Assembly: GCA_024114885.1 (NCBI GenBank)
Contig: CP099433.1
Span: 434,001-498,000 of the forward strand
DNA: 64,000 nt
Origin: Septoria linicola
Taxonomy: Eukaryota > Ascomycota > Dothideomycetes > Mycosphaerellales > Mycosphaerellaceae
Direction of reading: 5' to 3'
The notes under the pieces are model-generated. The model did not search any database and had not been told where the DNA came from. It saw only the letters and a program-made list of their open reading frames with translations. This document shows positions 38,385 through 50,419 of the stretch, piece after piece (position 1 is the stretch's first letter; every line of letters begins with the position of its first letter). The position numbers were made by a program, and so were the translations under genes.

Positions 38385-41300
38385 CTTAATTTAATAAGAT
38401 AGAGCTAGAGATATAGTATATTACTATACTAGTAGCTAAGATATAGGTAATTCTCTAGAACAAGTATAATAGAGTCCTAAAGTCCTATACTATAGGCCTG
38501 ATTAAGTAGTTTATTACCTTTAGGATATTACCTAATAAGATAATTAGGGAAGTATAGAGATACCTTAGAGGCCTAGGTAAGAGGATTACTAAGATTAATC
38601 CTTAGGAAGCTTACTACTAGAGCTAAGAGAAAAGGCTAAAACATCTCCTATAGTCCCTACCTATATTATACTAAGTAGCTAAGAATACTATTATAACCTA
38701 ACTATCCTTAGATATAGACACTATTCTCCTTCTACTTAAGTCCTAAGAGGTAAGAGACAATCTAGACAAGATAGACATAGGTTTAGCTATATTCTATTCT
38801 AAGTAGCTCTACTAAGGAAAGTCCCTACTAATATACTAGCTCTATAAGAAAGGGAAGCACTAGTTAAAGGATTGTCCTAACCTCCCTACTACTAAGAAAC
38901 TATCCTAGTAGAGAAATAGTACTAAGAACTAGAAGGACCCTTAGAGATTATTTCTTAGAGGGAGGGTTAGAAGATCCTCTTTACTAAGGAATACTAGACA
39001 TATTAAGAAAGCTGTCTACAAGTTATTATTATATAATAAGCTAAAGAAGGTTATCTAGAAAATAGACAAGTAGCTTTAGAGGATAGAAAAGTCTAGAAAG
39101 CTTCTAAAGAAAGGATTTTCAGCCTAGAAGTCTAGTTCTAGTTCTAATTCTAGAACTTACTCTAGTTCTAGAAGTAATAATAATTCCCTATTAGAAGATA
39201 ATAACTAAGATAAGTTGGCCTATTCTATAATTAAGGCTAAAGGCAAGTTATTACTCTAAGAATAGCTCTTAGATTCCTATATCTTATCCTATATAACTAA
39301 CTAACTATCCTTCTTTAGATTAGTAAAGCTACTAAGGAAGAAAGTATAGATTAAGGTAGGAGGAGGATACCTCTATATAACCTACTCTAGGCTAGTATAG
39401 ATAAAGGGAATCTTAGAAGGAGAAGTTCTACTTAATAGGGTACTATTTGTTCCTAATCTTAGAGTAAATCTTATATTATAGGATTAGTTTAGTAAGCAAT
39501 TTAGAGTCTAGAAGCCTAATTTTACTCTTACCTTCCTAGATAGCTAAACAGTTATAAAGACTAAGCTAGTTAGAGGTGTTCTATTTATTAGTAAGATATT
39601 ACCTCTCTTATAGGAAAAGTTATATTACTTACTATATAATCCTATAGAGGTTAATAATACCTATACTACTCTATTAGAGAAGGATCTAAAATAGTAGGAG
39701 CTATAGTATAGAAGATTTACATACTTTAGAAGAGGGTTACTCTTAAACCTTTATAAAGTTACTAACCTAAAGGAAAGAATTCTAATTCCTAACTAGGAAG
39801 AGTATAAGTATAGGATCTATATAATAGGTAAGATAAAGAAACACCTAGGCAAGTCTATTAAGAGAAGACCTAAAAGATTAGCTCTTATATTAGTAGATAT
39901 TTATAGACTATTACTATTATTAGTAAAAGGTTTTATATAGTAGCTTAAGATTATTAATAATTTCTTAAGAAAGAAATAGGCATTTCTACTTAAAGCTAGA
40001 TCAGATATACTAACTACTCTTTAGAACTAGAGGATTAAGGTAGAAAGGTAGTTAGTAGTACTCCTTAAGTCTATAAGAGCTAATAATACTAGAGAGATTA
40101 CTACTTTAATTAAATAGTAGGAGAAGGACTTTAGAATTACTCTTAAGCTAATTAAGGCCTATAATTCACTCTAGAATAGAGTAGTTAAGAGGTCTATCTA
40201 AACATTAGAAGCCTCTATTAGAGTAATACTTAAAGAAAGCAAGATACCTATTAAGTTTTAGCTAGAAGCTCTTAAAGTATAGATATATATAAGAAATAAG
40301 CTCCTAAATAGACCTAATATTAAGAGATTCAAGCTCTTACCTAATAAAGCTTTTAATAGGATTAAACTAATAGTCTCCTACCTTAAAGTATAGGGATATA
40401 GAGCTATAGTATATATAGATACAAGAGTATAGCCTTAGTAGGTAAGGAGTAACAAACTAATAAATAGAGGAAAGGATACTATATTTATTAGATACTATAA
40501 TAATATAGTAAAGGTATAGAAGTTCTAGGAGCTAGATATAAAGGCTATTAAGTAGTATACTAATATAATCTTTTTAAAGATAAGCTAGGTAGAGAATTAG
40601 ACTTAAATATTAAGATTAAGAATCTCTCTAGTTTAGCTCTAGAAAGAAGACCTATTAGAAGGCTAAGAACTATTAGCTAGCCTACTCTATAAGCTAGTAG
40701 GAGTACCCTAGGTGCTCCTAGTCTAGGCTAGTAGAAGCCTCCTCTTTCTTAGCTATTAGTATAGGTTTAGGAAGGAAAGAAACTCTTTATATAACTTCTA
40801 CCTCTACTAGAAGATATAGGAGAGTATAGAAAATTCCTAGACTAAGAGAAAGTTAAGAAAGAATCTAAGAATTCTACCTAAGAAACTATAGAGATAGATT
40901 ATAAGTAGATAGCTCTAAGGTAAACCCTTAGAAAGAGGAAAGTATCCTAAGAACTTAATAGATTTAACTAGAAGCTAAAGCTAATTAGGCTTAAGCTAGA
41001 TTAGAATAGTTAGCTAGACAAGGAAATGCTTCTAGAGTATTAGGCTTTCTTCTTAGCTATAAGCTCTATTAACCTAGATATCCTATAGGACTTAGAATTC
41101 TTAGAGGAAGTTAAAGAGATTATATTCTCTACTACTAAAGAAGTAGGAATACATAAATAGGAGGTTCTAATCCTAAGGAACTATAAGGAAGTAGTAAGTA
41201 ATCCTAAGTAGGGTTATCTCTAGTAAGAAGCTATTTAGAAAGAGCTAGATATACTTATAAGTAATAACACCTAGACTATAGTAGTCCTACTAAAAGGGGC

Positions 41301-43433
41301 TAACCTAGTTACCTTAAGATAGGTCTTTAATATTAAGAGAAAGCTTAATAGAGCTATTAAAAAGTTTAAAGCAAGACTAGTTATAAGAAGGTTCTCCTAA
41401 AAGTATAGAGTAGACTATATAGAAACTTTTGCCTCTATAGTTAGGTAGGATACTCTAAGAGGATTTATAGCTATAGTCTATAAGAAGGACCTAGTTCTAT
41501 ACTAAGTAGATATAAATAATGTATTTATAGAGAGCACCCTATATAAGGACATCTATATAATCCTACTACTAGGTATTAACCTACTAACTAGTATAGTCTT
41601 ATAAGTTCTAAGGAGTCTCTATAGGCTAAAGTAAGCTATAAGAGACTAGAATTAGCTATATATATTAAAGCTAAAAGGAATAGGATTTAGACAATTAGAA
41701 GTAGACCTATGTCTTCTAATCTATAAGAAAAGGAAAGACCTAATAATCCTGATCTATATTAATAATATACCTATTACTATAGAGAGACTAGAAGATATTC
41801 TCTAGTTTAAAGACTAACTTAGTAAGGTCTTTAAGATCAAAGATCTTAGAGAGCTAGATAAGATTCTTAGAATAAGACTAATAAGAAACAGATAGTAAGG
41901 CTAGCTAAAACTTAACTAGAAACATTATATCTAAGAGAACCTAGCTAAGATAGGAATAGGCTAAGAAACTATATTACTAACTCTTTTACTAATAGACAGC
42001 TATAAAAGTCTAAAGCCTACTAGACTAAATAATAAAAGGTATAACAAATAGGAGTACTAATCTATTATTAGAACATAGATATAGCTTGTAACTATTATAA
42101 GACTAGATATTTTATTTGCCCTTAGAAGATTAAGCTCCTATATTAGTAATCTAATAGTAGGATATATAAAGGCTCTAAAGAAGCTAACTAGATACCTGAG
42201 ATCAAACCTAGACCTTAGTCTAAGATACTTAAGGAATAGTTAAGGCTGTCTTACTAGATATATAGACTCTAACTATATAATAGACAAGACTAATAGAGTC
42301 TTAATCCTTAAATATGTCTTCTTCCTTTATAGTGCACTAATCTCCTAGATAAGTAAGAAGTAGAAATCTATAGCTATATCTATAATAGAAGCTAAATATA
42401 TAGCTATAGGAGTATATACAAAATAGTTATAGTTCCTTAGTACTCTTTTAAGAGAGCTTAGATACCTAGAGTTAGTAGGAGAATATTCTTACTAACTAAG
42501 GATCCTTAGTAACTAGGAAACTATTACTAGAATTAGGCTAATCTAGCTAAAAGGTAATAACTAAGCTGCTCTTACTCTAGTTAAGGACTTATATGTTTAT
42601 AACAAGTCTAAACATATTAATATCTTATATAATGCTATAAGAAAGCTCTAGTAGAACAGACTTATCTCTATAGAATATATAAATATAAAAGAGATAGTAG
42701 TAGATAGTCTTACTAAGCTAAAGAATAGACTATAGTTTTAGGAGTTTGTAAGGTAGCTCTGCCTTATATAAGAGATGTGTAAAAGATAACTCTAAGCCTT
42801 AGAGTTGAACTAAGAGGAGTCTAAAAGAAAGATTTTAGTTACTTAACTCCTCCTTAGTTAGACTTTATAAAGTCCTAAATGCCCTTACTAATATTAGACC
42901 TGTTACTAACTATAATATTACTATATAGCACCTAGCTGAACTAGATACCCCCTAAGGCCAAGTACTAGTTAATGTTAAAGACCTCCTCTATAGTAGCTAT
43001 TATCTCCTCTACTAGTATATAGTTACTCTACTCTCTAGCTTAATATAAGATCCCTATAGCTAAGAATAGTATACCCTAAAGGCTATTAGGGAACTAAGAA
43101 GCTATATAGAATATAACTAAGTAGAGGACTAGGCTATAAGGAATCTAGGGAGCTATTAGAATTAGCTATAAGAAAGGATAGGAGTAACTTACTAGATAGT
43201 CTATGTCCTAAACAATCTACTCTTATATAAGAGAGGAGGAAGATCTTATAGAAGGCATTTCTTTTGCCTTTTTGTAGGAGATAGTAGTATAGAAAGTTTA
43301 TTAGATTAATAGTTAGTACTATCTAGTTATTAGTCTGAAAAGTAAGTACTTAATAACTAATTAAGATTAGGACTAGTATTTAAGTACTATAGATAATCTA
43401 TTAAAAGATCTGACTATATAGTATAAGTAGGAG
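38385..43433 (+). pseudogene. Copia C gag-pol (5'-truncated)
   Basis: A gag zinc knuckle with C-x2-C-x4-H-x4-C spacing is readable at 38834-38875 (first two Cys codons TAC/TAT, His and last Cys intact). A protease-like LLDS segment lies near 39270; integrase follows. RT has VDINNVFIES near 41510 and the catalytic YVDD read as YINN at 41755-41766. RNase H (SALIS*ISKK, then IIEAKYIAI) is near 42340-42410. Stops are mainly TAG/TAA at Gln/Trp. Non-functional, but the best template in the window for reading this family. Confidence 0.88.
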
Positions 43434-43710
43434 TATTAAGAATGTATCCTAGATAGTTAGTCTAGATATAGACTTCTAAGTATAGTTCTAGATACCTAAG
43501 GTATCTACCTAAGGCTTAGTAAGAGGTACATCTTGCTTCTCTTTCTTCTCTTCTTAGATAACTAACTTAATTAACTTTATATTTAGTTCCTAGTATATTA
43601 CTACTATACTATATATATAAGTTAGTTCAAGATTAATCCCCTATTCTTCTTTACTACGCTATACCCTCCTTAACATTATATAGTATATAACACGCCCTCT
43701 ACTTTTAATA
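43434..43710 (+). repeat. 3' LTR of Copia C
   Basis: 277 bp, TATTAAGAATG to ACTTTTAATA. It retains CA and TG dinucleotides lost in the A and B LTRs. No matching target duplication can be tested because the 5' end is deleted. Confidence 0.92.
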
Positions 43711-44386
43711 CTACGCGTAATTTACTCTAGTAGAGATCTTCCGAACTATCGTTATCGAAAGCGCCTCGCTTCTAGAATATACTCTTAATCGTAGAGTATA
43801 GTAGTACTACTATACTATAGTAGTCTCTAAACCGTTACTAGGTCTATTAGTAATATTAAAAGAGCTTAGTATACGCTTTATCTAGTACCTTATAGAGTAA
43901 GACCTTCTAAGCTTCTTTCTTATACTTAAGTTTCTTATCTACTTTATCTAGAATATTGAAAAGAGAGTTATAGTAGCTAAGGACTAGATAGAGGCTAGGG
44001 CCCTTTATCGTACCGACGTAGGTAGTAGCCTAAGCGAAGGGTATAGTTAGAGACGTAAGGTATTCTAACCGTTACTAGTCGGTATTAGATAGTACAAGTG
44101 TTAGTAGCGACTAACGCTTAATAAATTTATTAATAAAGTCGCGTAGTCGACTAAAGCGAGATAGTATTATCGTAGTCGAGCTCTAATAGGTCCTTATATC
44201 TTATATTACTTATAGTAGTCTCGTTATAGGATACTTTTACTAGCGTACGTAAGCCTTCGGATAGGGATATAGATTCTTTAGACGCTCTCTTTAGAGATCT
44301 ATAAAGCTCTTAAAACGCTAAGAACTAGAGTTTACCTATACTATAAACCTATAGACCTAGGACGATTAATAAGCGCTAACTACACT

Positions 44387-44408
44387 TACCGACTACGATC
44401 GTCGACTA
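44387..44408 (-). repeat. Paired 9-mer motif, copy 2
   Basis: Reverse orientation, TACCGACTA, 4 bases, CGTCGACTA on the plus strand. It lies between two coding blocks of the transposase; splice sites are not resolved. Confidence 0.75.
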
Positions 44409-45341
44409 TAACTACGATATATCTTAAATAAAAGTTTAGGTAGTCCTTTAAGAGAAGCTACTATATTAGTCTTTTAAAACCTTTCTAGAGCTCGTTAATC
44501 TTTCTTATCGTTCTAAAACTCTTATAGATCGTTAATCGGTATTATTTGTAGTTATATAAAAAAGGCCTTTATAGTAAGCTATATTACGTAAGTAAAATAT
44601 AGAAACCGTTCTAGAATCGTAGCTAGCGTAGTAGGCTTAATAGCTTTAATATTAGAGAAGAGATTTATCTTATCTAGTTAAACATCTAGTACTACCGGCT
44701 CTATAAGCTCTTCGATCGAAATAGAAGGCTTTACGATTTTCACGCTATACTCTATTAAGTAAAGGCCGATAGCCTTAATACTAGCTTATATTAGTACTAA
44801 TCGAATAGATACTAGTAAGACGTATATAGACCTATAGAGTATACTATTGTTTCTAGCGTTATCGTATATAAGAGCGATTAGTCGGTCTCCGAGGCTAAAC
44901 CTTTATAATATATTAAAGAGTAATTTCGAAAGTCGCTCTCTAGTATATCTACTAGTAACGTAGAGAAAGTCTAATATCGCCTTATACTATACCTATTTAG
45001 CGTCGATCTAGTAGGTACGGATAGTAAGGAATAAAGCTTTTATACCGCTAGACTACTAGCTATTAACTACGATAGTAACCTTAGAGGTTCTAGCTAGTAT
45101 AGCCTTTAGATCTTCCTCGGACCTCTCTTAGACCTCTCGAAGAAGAGCCTTAATCGTCTTACTAGAGCGGAAAGATATTTTGAGACTAGAGTTAAGGTAT
45201 ATATATATATAGCGGACTATAGGATTCTTAAAGAAATTAAGTAGTAGGCTATATACTACGATTATTTACGTAGATACTATAGGGAAGTTATTAATACTTA
45301 GGTCTAGGTCGCTAAGGTAACTTTTACGATTTCGAGCCTAA

Positions 45342-45387
45342 CTATATAAGCTTGATAACGTAGTCGGCAAACGTAGTCGGTAGGAAC
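45342..45387 (-). other. Probable 46-bp intron of the transposase with paired motif copy 3
   Basis: Minus-strand GT (GTTCCT) to TATATAG between two transposase coding blocks. It contains the paired motif at 45361-45382 (TAGTCGGCA, AACG, TAGTCGGTA on the plus strand, so reversed relative to the gene). The 5' splice site is not the strongest consensus. Confidence 0.55.
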
Positions 45388-46618
45388 TTATATAATAGTC
45401 TTTATACTACTAGATATACTCTAGTAGTATCCTCTTTCTCTTAAATACCTATACGTACTTCTTAGTTCGAAGGTAAGAACTAAGACTACTTATACTAATA
45501 TAGAGGCCTAGATAGGCTAAAGAGGTCTCGTAACCTTAGTAGACTACTTTTAGCGAGGTATCCTCGATATTAATCCCCTAGTCGAAAAACTTCTAGACCT
45601 AGGAGGAATAGGTACTCTCCTATTTAATAGGTATAGTCTTTTTAATAGGTATAGTCTTTTATATCCTAAACTTATACTTATAGCGACCTTGTACCTCCTA
45701 CTATCGTCGTATATACTAGTCTCTAAAGTCCGTTTTATACTCTTTCTACTATAGATATACCCTATTTACTTAAGTCTAGTCTAGAGAAGACATAGGTATA
45801 TTAATTAGAATTTTAGAAGTAGTAGGTAGTCTACTAGAGCTCCGCTCTAATACTATATATCGTAGCGTAGAAGGTACTATCGGACTAGATTCGAATTATA
45901 AAGAGTCTCTAAAAACGCTATCTTAATATCGTTATCTTAGTCGAGTACTAGACCTGAGTCCTCTAGTAGCTAGCGATAGATTTCGCTATAAAGGTAGCGT
46001 GTTTATAGGTAGTAGTATTGAAACTAGAAGAGTTAAAGAAGATAAAGGTAGACTAAATTATAAAAGTAAGAAAGAGGGGAGCCCTAGACTATCTATAAAA
46101 CACGCTATAACTTTACCCTAGTACGACGTCTACGGTAGTTCTTACCTATAGAGAAGCCTAAATTATACTAATTAGACGTAGTGAAGCCTCTTGTCTACTA
46201 ACGATAGACTAGTTAAGAACTCGGTACTAATCTCTAGATCAAGTACGCTAGGATCTATTAGATCTATAATAATAGATGAAAAGCTAATACTAGCTCGCTC
46301 GCTCTTAAATCTAGCTTAAACTAGACTCTCGACTATAGCTTCGAGCAAAGTCTCTTCCTTATCAAGTATATATTGTTTATTAAATATACTATAGGTGAGC
46401 TTCGCGTTTTGTCTCTACTATATAGACATAGTAGGTATAGAGAATCCGTAGGTATTCTAATCGTAGTTAGTAGGAATTAGCTATCTAAGATACTCGATAA
46501 GGATTAAGAAGTAATTAACGAAGAAGAGCTTCTAGCTAAGAATATTACGTAGTATAGCCTGGTGTTCTATCTAAAAGATATCGTAAGGTATAGGCAAAAC
46601 GCTATTAGTAATATACGA

Positions 46619-46681
46619 CTATAGTTAATTAGTATATAGTCAGTAAATATAGTCGGTACTTAAGATAGCTAGTAGACATAC
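46619..46681 (-). other. Intron of the accessory ORF with paired motif copy 4
   Basis: 63 bp on the minus strand: GTATGT donor, ATACTAAT branch-like site, ACTATAG acceptor. Contains the motif at 46637-46658 (TAGTCAGTA, AATA, TAGTCGGTA on the plus strand). Confidence 0.65.
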
Positions 46682-47219
46682 CTTAACTTAGGCTTCTAGT
46701 ACTAATGTCTAAAGTAAGATAGCTAGACCTCGAAGCCGTAGTGTCGTAAAAGGAGAGCTCTATATTATATTAGTAGATAGGAGTTTCTAATAGATAGGAA
46801 GACTTACGCTATCGCTATATACTTATATAGCTATAAGTTTGTCTAGCGCCTTAATCTTAGACTAGAACTCGCTAATTACCTTATACTAGTATTAATAAGT
46901 CGCTCTACTATAGTTAGTAGAGCCTAGCGTACTAGTAGATAGCTTAATAGCGTACTTAGCCTAAATATCCTCCTCTTAAGACAAGCTTAGTAGGTTATCG
47001 ATAATAACGTTTATAGAGTTTCTCTTTAACTTAGAAGGATCTAATAGTATCTAAACCTATATACTACTATCTTCCTTTTCGAATTCTTCTAATATACTCT
47101 CTTTTCTCTTAATCTCTCTATATAGAAGGCGGAGCTCGATATACTAACCTTCTTTATCTTCCTAAGCGAGGTCTTTAGGAGATTTCTTTTTCTCTACCTT
47201 CTTAAGAGCCTTCCTCTCT

Positions 47220-47296
47220 CTATATAATATTAGCGCTAACTATATACGCCGACTACGTTTACCGACTATATATATAATAGTATAATAGAGACTTAC
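47220..47296 (-). other. Intron of the accessory ORF with paired motif copy 5
   Basis: 77 bp on the minus strand: GTAAGT donor, GCGCTAAT branch-like site, TATATAG acceptor, joining two open coding blocks. The motif is at 47247-47268, in sense orientation relative to the gene. Confidence 0.65.
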
Positions 47297-47869
47297 CGTT
47301 GTTTAGTAAAGCTTGCCTTATAGACTAGTCTCTATTAATTAATATACGTCTTCTACGCGTCCTTATCGAGGCTGTTCTACCCTAGTAGTATAGCTATTTA
47401 CTTTACCTTGAAACGACTAAAAGCTTGATTCTTTACTTTACGTTTTCGGTCTACTTTAGCCCTATCTTCGTCTATAGCTTGAGTACGTACGTAGTCGCGT
47501 AGTATATTTAGATTAATCGAGTAGTCTTTAATATCCTTTCTTATCGTAGTAAGTCTTACGCGTTTCGTCTTAAGTTTAGGAAGAGACTCTACCTTACGCT
47601 TCTAACGTACTATTTCTAGAATAATTAGTATTAAAAGTGTCGCGTTCGATAGCTATAACGGTTACCTACTAAATAGTAGTAGAATTAGGTAGGTTAGATA
47701 AGCGATAGTAATATACGACGAATTTAGTTATAAGTGTAGGTAGTTAGAAAGCGAGGTTTAGAATTTATAGGAAGTAAGGAAATCTAGAGTCTAAGGGCTA
47801 ACTAAGTAGGAGTAACGTCAAGGTAGGTCGCCTCTAGATACTTTAATATAGCTTTTTAGATAATATTAG

Positions 47870-47891
47870 TTATCGGCATATATAGTCGGCA
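47870..47891 (+). repeat. Paired 9-mer motif, copy 6
   Basis: TTATCGGCA, 4 bases, TAGTCGGCA. It lies in a minus-strand stretch with GTAAAG before it and ATAACTAAT after it, so an intron or 5' leader of the accessory gene is likely. Confidence 0.65.
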
Positions 47892-48693
47892 CTTTACTAT
47901 TAGATTATATCTTAGTATAGGCTAATATATCTACTAAGTCCGCCTATCCTAGGTCTCTATAGTATATCTACTAGATAGAAGAAAGATTACTTTAAAAAGA
48001 GAGGTATAGGCTAATTATATAAGACTAATAGTAGATTATAGAGACCTAGCTTAAAGAGCTTTTATTCTAAAAAGGATATCTTAACTTCTTAAGAAGTACT
48101 TACTTATTTATACTTACCTTTTCTACTATATATAACCTTATATATTAGCTAGAGATATTATAATTTTAGCTATTATATTAAGAACTATCCTATCGATCTA
48201 TAGACTAGGTTTAAAACTCTTTAAGCTACTTAATAAGTTAATAGGCTTAATAGATTACTAAAATAGTATAAATCCTAAGAATCCTATAGTATATATTAAT
48301 AGAATAAATATTTAGTTTTAAGATATTTTAAAGCCTAATAACGAGATACTACTATTAAGTCTATTATAGAGAAAGTTTTTCTTTAGATTTAGAAGATTCT
48401 ACTAATCTTTTAGAACTAGCCTTTTCAATTAGTCTTAGAAAAGAGAGAGAGTATTACTACGTTATATTTATATATTTTATACTACCTAGTATATATAGTA
48501 AAAATATTCTCTTCTCTAGTATTATAGATAATTTATTATTAATAGAATAGGCCTTAGTTTAGTATAACTTAGAACTAATAGCTTATTTTGTATTATTCTA
48601 TACTAATATCTAATTATATAGATCTAGTAAACTAATATCGACTATAACTATCCTCTAGTTCTACGCTTCTAGAATTGATCAAGATAAGATTTA
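47892..48693. other. AT-rich region between the divergent hAT genes
   Basis: About 800 bp of very TpA-rich sequence between the minus-strand accessory ORF and the plus-strand histone-like gene. No frame is seen. Position suggests a shared promoter region before RIP. Confidence 0.45.
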
Positions 48694-48715
48694 TAGTCGG
48701 TAATCGTAGTCGGTA
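48694..48715 (+). repeat. Paired 9-mer motif, copy 7
   Basis: TAGTCGGTA, ATCG, TAGTCGGTA, a perfect pair, about 300 bp upstream of the first histone fold. It may be in a 5' leader intron of the plus-strand gene. Confidence 0.75.
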
Positions 48716-48989
48716 GTAGTTTTCCTAGTATAGCACTTTCCTATTTAGGTATCGACGTAGGATCTAGTAAGTTTCTTAGTATCTCTTTAGACTCGAGGTT
48801 CTATAGCTTATAGCGTCTTAGTAAGTTTTAGTATCTTTCTAACTACCTACTTCTTCTTTCTTTACTTCCTTCCTCCTATCTCTACTCTTTCCTTTATTTC
48901 TTATACTATTCTTCGATTACGACGCTCTATATAGGAGCGATAATTAAGTATCGATCTCTTTAAGCCCTTCTTAGCGTTCACGATCGTAT

Positions 48990-49437
48990 AGTCTACTAAA
49001 AGCAGCTATTCTAGAGAGTACTACTTAGAAGCCTATTAAGCCTCGGAAGAAGGTTATTATAGTAAAAACGAATACTCGTCGGAAGCGTATACCTCGTAAT
49101 AGTAGGTAGAAACGTCGTATCCTTAAGTTAGGCACTATTACGCTTCGTTAGATTAAGAAATTATAGAGTATAATAGAACTATATATCTAACGCCTCCTAT
49201 TCTAGCGGCTTGTCTACGAGATCGTTCTTACTTTTAGTAGTAGGCTACGCTATTAATTAGCGGCCTTAGAATGCCTCTAAGAGGTAGCTAAAGCGTTCCT
49301 TACTACTAAATTTAAGATATCTAATCTCCTAGCTATCTATATAAAGTAGGTTATACTATAGGCTAAGGATCTATAGCTATACTATCGTATTCGTATAAGG
49401 TTTACTAGCTAGGACGGTAGTATAGTTTAGTAGAAGC
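48990..49437 (+). pseudogene. Histone H3-like fold 1 carried by the hAT, RIP-inactivated
   Basis: Frame with codons starting at 49026. A basic tail (KPIKPRKKVIIVKTNTRRK) recalls the PRK...K...RK part of the H3 tail. From about 49128 to 49397 it aligns residue for residue, without gaps, to H3 from the PGT/alpha-N start to the end of helix 3: LGTITLR*IKK, ELYI*RLLF*RLVYEI, RLRY*LAALECL*E, SNLLAIYIK*V, AKDL*LYYRIR. Six of its stops (TAA or TAG) sit where canonical H3 has Gln, and L in RLLF is the RIP product of the conserved Pro. It is clearly divergent from host-type H3. Loop 1 has the canonical length, unlike CENP-A. The true start is not fixed. It is followed by an intron at 49438. Confidence 0.88.
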
Positions 49438-49488
49438 GTAAGTCCGCCGACTATAGATACCGACTATATTTCTAACCTATTATCTTAG
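49438..49488 (+). other. 51-bp intron with paired motif copy 8
   Basis: GTAAGT donor, TTCTAACC branch site, ATCTTAG acceptor. The motif at 49445-49466 is reversed relative to the gene (CGCCGACTA, TAGA, TACCGACTA). Same length as the intron at 50186. Confidence 0.75.
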
Positions 49489-50185
49489 TAGATATATAGC
49501 GAGTTCCTCTAGGGAATAGAGAGGTCGTTAGTACCTTAGGCTTTAGACTCTAAATTCTAGCTCTATACTAAAACCTTATAATTTCAACCTTACGACCGTA
49601 ACTCTAAACAAACATAATATTATTAATATTCTATCGCGTTCTCGCGCGATATAGTACTTCTAATTAACTACGACTTTCTTAATCGTCTCGTATAAGACGC
49701 TACTATACTTACGCCTAAATAACACGCTCTCGCTAATTAAGTATCGCGTTCTCCTACTCTATTAGCGTAACTTCAAATAGAGAGAGCTAGCGACTAGCCT
49801 TAAGGATAGGCTAATAATCTAATTCTTATTAATATATAAGATAGTAATAATAAAGACGCGCCTAAAGAGGACAATAATAAATACGAGCCTAAAGAGGAGG
49901 ATAATAAAGACGCGCCTAAAGAGGAGAATAATAAGCCTCCTACTAAAAAGAGGCCTACTACTAGTAGGAAGGGCCTTAGTAGAAAGCGGCCTATTACGTA
50001 AAAAGCGCCTCGTAAGATAGTAACGAAGAAGAAGAGAAGAGCCGGTCTAAAACTTACTATAAAGAAGAAATCCTATATCCTAAAAGTATAGTCGAATACT
50101 TAGAACGTAGCGCGAGCTAGTAGGCTTTCTAAGAAGGCTCTAGTAGTAAGGAGAGTAAGGAAGCCTTATTACTATAAGCTAGGTA

Positions 50186-50236
50186 GTAAGTTAAAACGTA
50201 GTCGGCAAACGTAGTCGGTACGCTAATCTACTATAG
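50186..50236 (+). other. 51-bp intron in H3-like fold 2 with paired motif copy 9
   Basis: GTAAGT donor, CGCTAATC branch site, CTATAG acceptor (former CAG). It falls right after the Gly of the H3 PG-T junction, and splicing keeps the frame. The motif is at 50199-50220 in sense orientation (TAGTCGGCA, AACG, TAGTCGGTA). Confidence 0.85.
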
Positions 50237-50419
50237 TTTTAGCTCTATAGGAGATTTAGATATTTTAGAGGACTAGGGATCTACTTATTAGTAAGCTTCC
50301 CTTCTAGCGACTAGTAAGAGAGGTCGCCTATAGCTTTAAGTAGGATCTACGCTTTTAGGCTACTATACTAGAAGCGTTATAAGAGGTAGTAGAGCTCTAT
50401 TTAACGAAGGTTTTTAAGA

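Larger units (their letters stand above)
38385..43710 (+). mobile_element. 5'-truncated Copia retrotransposon C inside the hAT
   Basis: Plus-strand Copia of the same family as A and B, beginning abruptly at about 38385 within gag (equivalent to about 16555 on the minus strand of A) and ending in a complete LTR at 43434-43710. The 5' LTR, leader and gag start are missing. It keeps more CA, TG and Cys codons than A and B, so it is the least RIP-mutated and probably youngest copy. The hAT transposase C-terminus that should lie next to the left junction is also missing, which points to one deletion covering both. Confidence 0.88.
43720..45793 (-). pseudogene. hAT transposase, RIP-inactivated, C-terminus missing
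   Basis: On the minus strand a preserved ATG at 45793-45791 opens MSSLD and a short region with Cys/Trp-derived codons that could be a BED-type finger (about 45690-45640). After an intron at 45342-45387 come typical hAT segments: a SLLLNFFKNP-like stretch near 45245; a KVTIVVNS segment near 45080-45060, the position of the first catalytic Asp region; and LIYDNARNNS near 44880-44850, the D-N-A-x-N-N motif. A later stretch near 44090-43900 (EYLTSLTIPFA*ATTYVG, then LSYYNSLFNIL) matches the post-catalytic helical part. The C-terminal dimerisation domain is not found; the frame runs into Copia C. A further intron probably lies around the motif at 44387-44408. Confidence 0.85.
46020..47680 (-). 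pseudogene. Accessory ORF of the hAT, unidentified
   Basis: Separate minus-strand gene upstream of the transposase. From about 47673 it reads a Ser/Gln/Arg-rich N-terminal part (KTYYDKKGY, then TRLRTYSSYRRR). After an intron at 47220-47296 follows a strongly charged, probably coiled-coil stretch (RERKALKKVEKKKSPKDLA and SILEEFEKEDSS), and after an intron at 46619-46681 a long C-terminal part (ILDKEETLLEAIVESLV near 46360). Stops are TAA/TAG at Gln/Trp. The start and end are not fixed. No family is recognised. Its place in the hAT suggests an accessory transposition protein or cargo. Confidence 0.55.

Noticed and set aside
49026..49397. Fold 1 as a CENP-A (centromeric H3)
   Set aside because: Loop 1 has the canonical H3 length with no insertion, and the alignment is gapless to ordinary H3; divergence alone is not evidence for a centromeric role.
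49438..50236. Reading the TAGTCGG pairs as a CRISPR-like array
   Set aside because: Copies are about a kilobase apart, in both orientations, with coding sequence between them and no uniform spacers.
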